Positions 60,421-64,000 of a stretch of 64,000 nt of DNA are shown here, piece after piece (the first letter of the stretch is position 1; the number at the start of each line of letters is the position of its first letter). This DNA is from Pandoraea terrae. Its GTDB lineage: Bacteria > Pseudomonadota > Gammaproteobacteria > Burkholderiales > Burkholderiaceae. Below the pieces are notes generated by a model, which was not told the DNA's origin, made no database searches, and worked only from the letters and a program-made list of their open reading frames with translations. A program made the translations under genes and the position numbers. The DNA lies in contig NZ_CABPRZ010000002.1 of the NCBI RefSeq assembly GCF_902459695.1, positions 248,001 through 312,000 on the forward strand, read 5' to 3'.

Positions 60421-61026
60421 TCATTCGCGCGCGACACCCGCCGCCGCGAGATCCGTCCACGCACGCGCCAGAGAACCGTTCAGATCGATGGCGCGGCAGG
60501 CCTGTTCAATAACGCACACGTCGAACCCCGCCGCCTTGGCATCGAGTGCGCTCCATGCCACGCAAAAGTCGGTAGCCAGCCCCACGCAGTGGACGCGCCG
60601 CACATGTTTCTCGCGCAGGTATCCCGCGAGCCCGGTCGGCGTCTTGCGATCCGCTTCGAGAAACGCCGAATAACTGTCGACCTGCGGGTGATAGCCCTTG
60701 CGCACGATCGCCTGCGCGTGCGGAATCGACAACGCGGCGTGCAGCGCCGCGCCCTGGGTGTTCTGCACGCAGTGCGTGGGCCAGAGCACCTGTTCGCCGT
60801 AGGGCAACATGACCGTTTCGAACGGCTGCCGCCCCGCATGATGCTCGGCGAACGATACGTGTTGCGGCGGGTGCCAATCCTGCGTCAGCACCACGTGCGC
60901 AAACTGGCTGGCCAATGCGTTGATCGCCGGCACGACTTCGTCGCCATGCGGCACGGCCAACGCGCCACCCGGCATAAAATCGTTCTGCACGTCGATGACG
61001 AGCAGTACTTCATCCATCGCTTTCAT
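60421..61026 (-). CDS. pncA: Nicotinamidase
   Basis: A 201-residue cysteine hydrolase converting nicotinamide to nicotinate in NAD salvage. The triad is visible: D12 (VIDVQNDF), Lys in IVRKGYHPQVDSYSAF and C155 in GLATDFCVAWSA. Metal-binding residues are in TQDWHPPQHVSFAEHH. WPTHCVQNTQGA holds the cis-peptide region. It lies 30 bp after fadJ and 25 bp before the thioesterase; the pathway link with them is unclear. Confidence 0.95.
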   Translation of the reverse strand: MKAMDEVLLVIDVQNDFMPGGALAVPHGDEVVPAINALASQFAHVVLTQDWHPPQHVSFAEHHAGRQPFETVMLPYGEQVLWPTHCVQNTQGAALHAALSIPHAQAIVRKGYHPQVDSYSAFLEADRKTPTGLAGYLREKHVRRVHCVGLATDFCVAWSALDAKAAGFDVCVIEQACRAIDLNGSLARAWTDLAAAGVARE

Positions 61027-61056
61027 CGCCCACTCCCGACACGCTGCGTCTTGTCC

Positions 61057-63147
61057 TTACCCGGTAAACCGCTTGCCGGCCTCGGCGAGTTCCACCAGCC
61101 GCGGCGCGGGTGTCCAGGCTTCGCCGTGACTGCCCGCGGCAAACTCGCGCACGCGCGCCAGCACCTTGTCGAGGCCGGTCATATCCGCGTACAGCATCGG
61201 GCCGCCACGCCACAGCGGAAAACCGTAGCCGTTCAGATAGACCATGTCGATGTCCGAGGCACGCGCGGCAATCCCCTCGGCCAAGACCTTCGCGCCTTCG
61301 TTCACCAGCGCGTAGACGAGGCGGTCGACAATCTCTTCGTCGGAGAATGCGCGTCGCGCGATGCCGTGCTGCTGCGCGTGGTCTTCGATCATCTGTACGA
61401 CGGCCGGCGACGGCTGCGGGGCGCGATCGCCGGCGGCATAGTCATACCAGCCCGCCTGGGTCTTCTGGCCGAAGCGGCCGGCTTCGCACAGGACGTCGGC
61501 AATGCGCGGGTAATCGAGCCCCGGATGCTCGGCATGACGACGCTTGCGAATCGCCCAGCTCACGTCGTTGCCCGCAAGGTCGCTCATGCGGAACGGTCCC
61601 ATCGCGAAGCCGAAGCGCTCGATGGCGGTGTCGATCTGTTCGGGGGTCGCACCCTCCTCGACCATCCATTGCGATTGCTTGAAGTACGGCTCCAGCATGC
61701 GGTTGCCGATGAAGCCGTCGCCCACGCGCGCCACCACGGCCAGCTTGCCGATGTGCTTGGCCAGCTTCATGACGGTCGCGAGCACATCCTTGCCCGTCGC
61801 TTCGCCGCGCACCACCTCGAGCAACTTCATCACGTTGGCGGGACTGAAGAAGTGCAGGCCCACGACATCCTGCGGGCGCTTCGTCACGCCGGCCAACGTG
61901 TCGAGATTCAGCGTCGACGTGTTCGACGCCAGAATCGCGCCGGCCTTCGCGGCGGCGTCGAGTTCACGGAATACGGTTTGCTTGACGCCCAGATCCTCGA
62001 ATACCGCCTCGACAATCAGGTCGGCTGCCGCGACATCGGCATACGACGTCGTCACCGAAATCAGCACCATGCGGCGTTCGGCTTCCTCCGCAGCCAATTT
62101 GCCGCGCGACACGGTGCGCGCGTAATTCGCGCGAATGGCTTCCCGGCCGCGATCGAGCGCGGCTTGTGTCGTGTCGACCAGCGTGACCGGCAAACCCGCA
62201 TTCGCAAATGTCATCGCGATACCGCCGCCCATGGTTCCCGCGCCGATCACGGCGACGCGGTCGATCTTGCGAACCGGCGTGTCGTCGGGGACGTCGGCAA
62301 TCTTCGCCGCAGCGCGCTCGCCAAGGAACGCGTGGCGCAACGCCCTGGATTCCGGCGATTGCACCAGGCTGACAAAACACTCGCGTTCAAACTTCAACCC
62401 GTCGTCGAACGACTTCGTCAGGGCGGCCTCGATCGACGCGACGCACTTCTGCGGCGCCGGGAAATGCGCCGATTCACGCATGACGCGCTCGCGCGCCGCG
62501 TCGATCACCTGCTGCGCGTTGCCCTGCGGATCGTCGAGCGCGCGATCACGCAGACGCGGGTACGGCGCGGGCGAATTTGCCGCCTGCGCTGCAAAGGCCA
62601 GCGCGCCCGTCAGCAAATCGCCATCGATCATGCGATCAAACAGCGACGTATCGGCCAATTGCTCAGACTTCACCACCTTGCCGCTGACAACCATGTCGAG
62701 CGCGCGCACCAGTCCGACTGCGCGCGGCAAGCGCTGCGTGCCCCCGGCGCCGGGCAAAAGCCCGAGCTTGACTTCCGGCAGTGCAATCTGTGCGCCCGGC
62801 ACCGCCACCCGATAGTGGCAACCGAGTGCCAGTTCGAGGCCGCCGCCCATCGCCACTGCGTGGATCGCCGCCACGACCGGCTTCGTACACGTCTCGAGCG
62901 CGGCGATGACGTCGACGAGCAGCGGGCTTTGGGTTGCCTTCGGCGTGTTGAATTCGCGAATGTCGGCACCGCCCGAGAACGCGCGGCCGCCGCCGATCAG
63001 CACGATCGCACGAACCTGGGCATCGGCCTGCGCCTGCGTCAGGCCGTCGACAATGCCGGCGCGCGTGGTGTGGCCCAACCCGTTGACGGGCGGGTTCTCG
63101 AGGGTGATGATGGCGACGCCGTCACGCACCTGATACGCGGTACTCAT
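61057..63147 (-). CDS. fadJ: Bifunctional enoyl-CoA hydratase / 3-hydroxyacyl-CoA dehydrogenase (FadJ-like)
   Basis: A 696-residue multifunctional beta-oxidation enzyme. The N-terminal crotonase part has both catalytic Glu residues: GGGLELALGCHYR and ALPEVKLGLLPGAGG. The dehydrogenase part starts at about residue 300 with the NAD site VAVIGAGTMGGGIAMTFANAG and has the catalytic His in VVGLHFFSPANVMKLLEVV, followed by two C-terminal helical domains. It hydrates and oxidises fatty acyl-CoA. ATG 63147 has AAGGAAAGA upstream; the frame extends 27 codons further without homology. No thiolase is adjacent. Confidence 0.95.
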   Translation of the reverse strand: MSTAYQVRDGVAIITLENPPVNGLGHTTRAGIVDGLTQAQADAQVRAIVLIGGGRAFSGGADIREFNTPKATQSPLLVDVIAALETCTKPVVAAIHAVAMGGGLELALGCHYRVAVPGAQIALPEVKLGLLPGAGGTQRLPRAVGLVRALDMVVSGKVVKSEQLADTSLFDRMIDGDLLTGALAFAAQAANSPAPYPRLRDRALDDPQGNAQQVIDAARERVMRESAHFPAPQKCVASIEAALTKSFDDGLKFERECFVSLVQSPESRALRHAFLGERAAAKIADVPDDTPVRKIDRVAVIGAGTMGGGIAMTFANAGLPVTLVDTTQAALDRGREAIRANYARTVSRGKLAAEEAERRMVLISVTTSYADVAAADLIVEAVFEDLGVKQTVFRELDAAAKAGAILASNTSTLNLDTLAGVTKRPQDVVGLHFFSPANVMKLLEVVRGEATGKDVLATVMKLAKHIGKLAVVARVGDGFIGNRMLEPYFKQSQWMVEEGATPEQIDTAIERFGFAMGPFRMSDLAGNDVSWAIRKRRHAEHPGLDYPRIADVLCEAGRFGQKTQAGWYDYAAGDRAPQPSPAVVQMIEDHAQQHGIARRAFSDEEIVDRLVYALVNEGAKVLAEGIAARASDIDMVYLNGYGFPLWRGGPMLYADMTGLDKVLARVREFAAGSHGEAWTPAPRLVELAEAGKRFTG

Positions 63148-63212
63148 GTCTCTCTTTCCTTGTCGTTCAGCAGATGGGGGATGCCGTGGGGTCCGGTTGC
63201 CGCGATGCATAC

Positions 63213-63240
63213 GGGCACATGGGGGCACATGGGGGCACGG
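63213..63240. repeat. 2.8 copies of a 10-bp tandem repeat (GGGCACATGG)
   Basis: GGGCACATGG at 63213-63222 and 63223-63232, then GGGCACGG to 63240. It lies in the 137-bp gap between livF and fadJ, upstream of the fadJ start at 63147. Confidence 0.85.
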
Positions 63241-63284
63241 CCTGACGATCGTTCGATTCTAGCGCAGCGGGTGCCCCGCCACCA

Positions 63285-63980
63285 TCAGACTTCAAGCCAT
63301 TCCTTGCGCACTTCCGGTGTCTTTGCGAGATCGTCGGGGGTGCCTTCAAAGCGGATGGCGCCGCGTCCCATCACGGCGACGCGTTGCGCGCATTGCATTG
63401 CGAGCGTCAGTTTCTGCTCGATCAGCAGGATCGCGACGCCATCGTCACGCAATTCACGCAGAATATGGCCAATACGCGCCACGAGCCGAGGGGCAAGGCC
63501 TTCGGTCGGCTCGTCCACGATCAGCAACCCCGGCGCCGCCATCAATGCCCGGCAAACCGCCAGCAGTTGCTGTTCGCCGCCGGAAAGCGCAGCCGCACGC
63601 GTATCGCGGCGCGTCTGCAATTCGGCGAAGCGCCCGTAGGCATCCGCGAGCGTCAACGCGCGCGGCCCCGTGCCCGGGCGCAATCCCAACAGCAGATTCT
63701 GTTCGACCGTCAGCGATCCGAAGACATCGCGCGTCTCCGGAACATAGCCCACGCCGCGACGCGCAATCTCATGCGGCGCGAGCCCGTCGATCCGCTGTCC
63801 TTGCCAGCGGATGCATCCGGTGCGCGCGATCTGCCCCATCACGGCACGCGCCAGGGTCGAGCGCCCTGCACCGTTGCGGCCCAGGACGGCCACGATCTCG
63901 CCGTGCCGCACATCGAGACTGACGCCAGACAGGATGCGGCTGCCGCCGTAACCCGCGTGCAGGTTTTCGATCTCAAGCAT
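63285..63980 (-). CDS. LivF-type branched-chain amino acid ABC transporter ATPase with Walker A Arg
   Basis: A 231-residue ATP-binding subunit of the LivF family. It starts MLEIENLHAGYGGSRIL, has the signature ALSGGEQQLLAVCRAL, Walker B LLIVDEPTEGLAP and the switch region ILLIEQKLTLAMQCA. Walker A reads GRNGAGRST (residues 34-42), with Arg40 (codon CGC) where Lys normally contacts the ATP phosphates. ATG 63980 has GGAGG eight bases upstream. The rest of the importer (LivG, LivH, LivM, receptor) would lie beyond the right window edge, upstream on the same strand; a TGA just before the ribosome site may be the end of that gene. Confidence 0.9.
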   Translation of the reverse strand: MLEIENLHAGYGGSRILSGVSLDVRHGEIVAVLGRNGAGRSTLARAVMGQIARTGCIRWQGQRIDGLAPHEIARRGVGYVPETRDVFGSLTVEQNLLLGLRPGTGPRALTLADAYGRFAELQTRRDTRAAALSGGEQQLLAVCRALMAAPGLLIVDEPTEGLAPRLVARIGHILRELRDDGVAILLIEQKLTLAMQCAQRVAVMGRGAIRFEGTPDDLAKTPEVRKEWLEV

Positions 63981-64000
63981 CGTGGTCGCCTCCATCACCC

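Noticed and set aside
60415-63639. A 1074-codon + strand open frame opposite pncA and fadJ
   Set aside because: It is rich in Arg, His, Gln and Asp, has no domain resemblance, and lies exactly antisense to clear pncA and fadJ. It is a GC-driven shadow frame.
1-64000. CRISPR arrays, tRNA/rRNA genes, IS elements or prophage
   Set aside because: I saw no regularly spaced direct repeats of CRISPR size, no transposase or integrase frame, and no cloverleaf or rRNA-like segment. A covariance-model or tRNA scan would be decisive; a hit would overturn this.

Overview
The window is a chromosomal stretch of a GC-rich betaproteobacterium of the order Burkholderiales. The evidence is the fds-type NAD-dependent formate dehydrogenase operon with its ModE-like regulator, OmpC-like porins ending in Phe, the FeeM-type N-acyl amino acid synthase, the ygfZ / mltG-tmk-holB...tatD neighbourhood, and codon use throughout. 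Pandoraea or a close Burkholderiaceae genus is my best guess; this is inference, not proof. I see no rRNA, tRNA, CRISPR array, IS element or prophage. Genes are dense, and most long antisense frames are GC-driven shadows.

Layout. 1-0.55 kb: hipBA toxin-antitoxin pair, with hipA cut by the window edge. 0.7-7.1 kb: an FtsK-family translocase divergent from a large, atypical class A penicillin-binding protein. 7.2-11.3 kb: a membrane GGDEF/EAL protein beside a FeeM-like N-acyl amino acid synthase whose leader holds a long perfect hairpin. 11.5-13.6 kb: a MarR repressor and a DHA2 efflux pump behind a 32-bp perfect palindrome. 13.6-21.1 kb: a co-directional cassette of a crotonase, a polyamine/opine-type ABC importer (periplasmic protein, ATPase, fused permease), an acyl-CoA ligase and an IclR regulator, which looks like an uptake-and-activation system for an unidentified organic acid. 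21.3 kb: a solitary F1 epsilon subunit. 22.2-24.9 kb: an autotransporter. 24.9-27.7 kb: glutathione reductase and an NSS-family symporter.

28-35 kb: a quinate/shikimate catabolic locus. It has a TetR regulator, an MFS transporter, shikimate/quinate dehydrogenase, type II dehydroquinase, a QuiC1-type dehydroshikimate dehydratase fused to an HPPD-like domain, and a porin. Together these would take quinate or shikimate through dehydroshikimate to protocatechuate. 35-36.3 kb: a phytanoyl-CoA-dioxygenase-family protein with a coiled-coil partner of unknown function. 36.4-44.3 kb: fdsR and fdsGBACD (soluble, molybdenum-dependent, NAD-linked formate dehydrogenase), with ATATG-based dyads in the control regions.

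44.5-50.7 kb: a membrane fatty-acid desaturase, acylphosphatase, a PepSY transmembrane protein behind a Fur box, otsBA for trehalose synthesis, and a crotonase that lacks one catalytic Glu. 50.8-56.5 kb: a tightly packed reverse-strand run mltG-tmk-holB-GNAT-tatD-ankyrin lipoprotein-CDF exporter, with several ATGA/GTGA overlaps. It diverges from ygfZ-DUF4936-NRDE. 58.9-64 kb: a quinone-oxidoreductase-like MDR enzyme, a hotdog thioesterase, nicotinamidase, a bifunctional FadJ-like beta-oxidation enzyme, and a LivF-type ATPase with Arg in place of the Walker A Lys.
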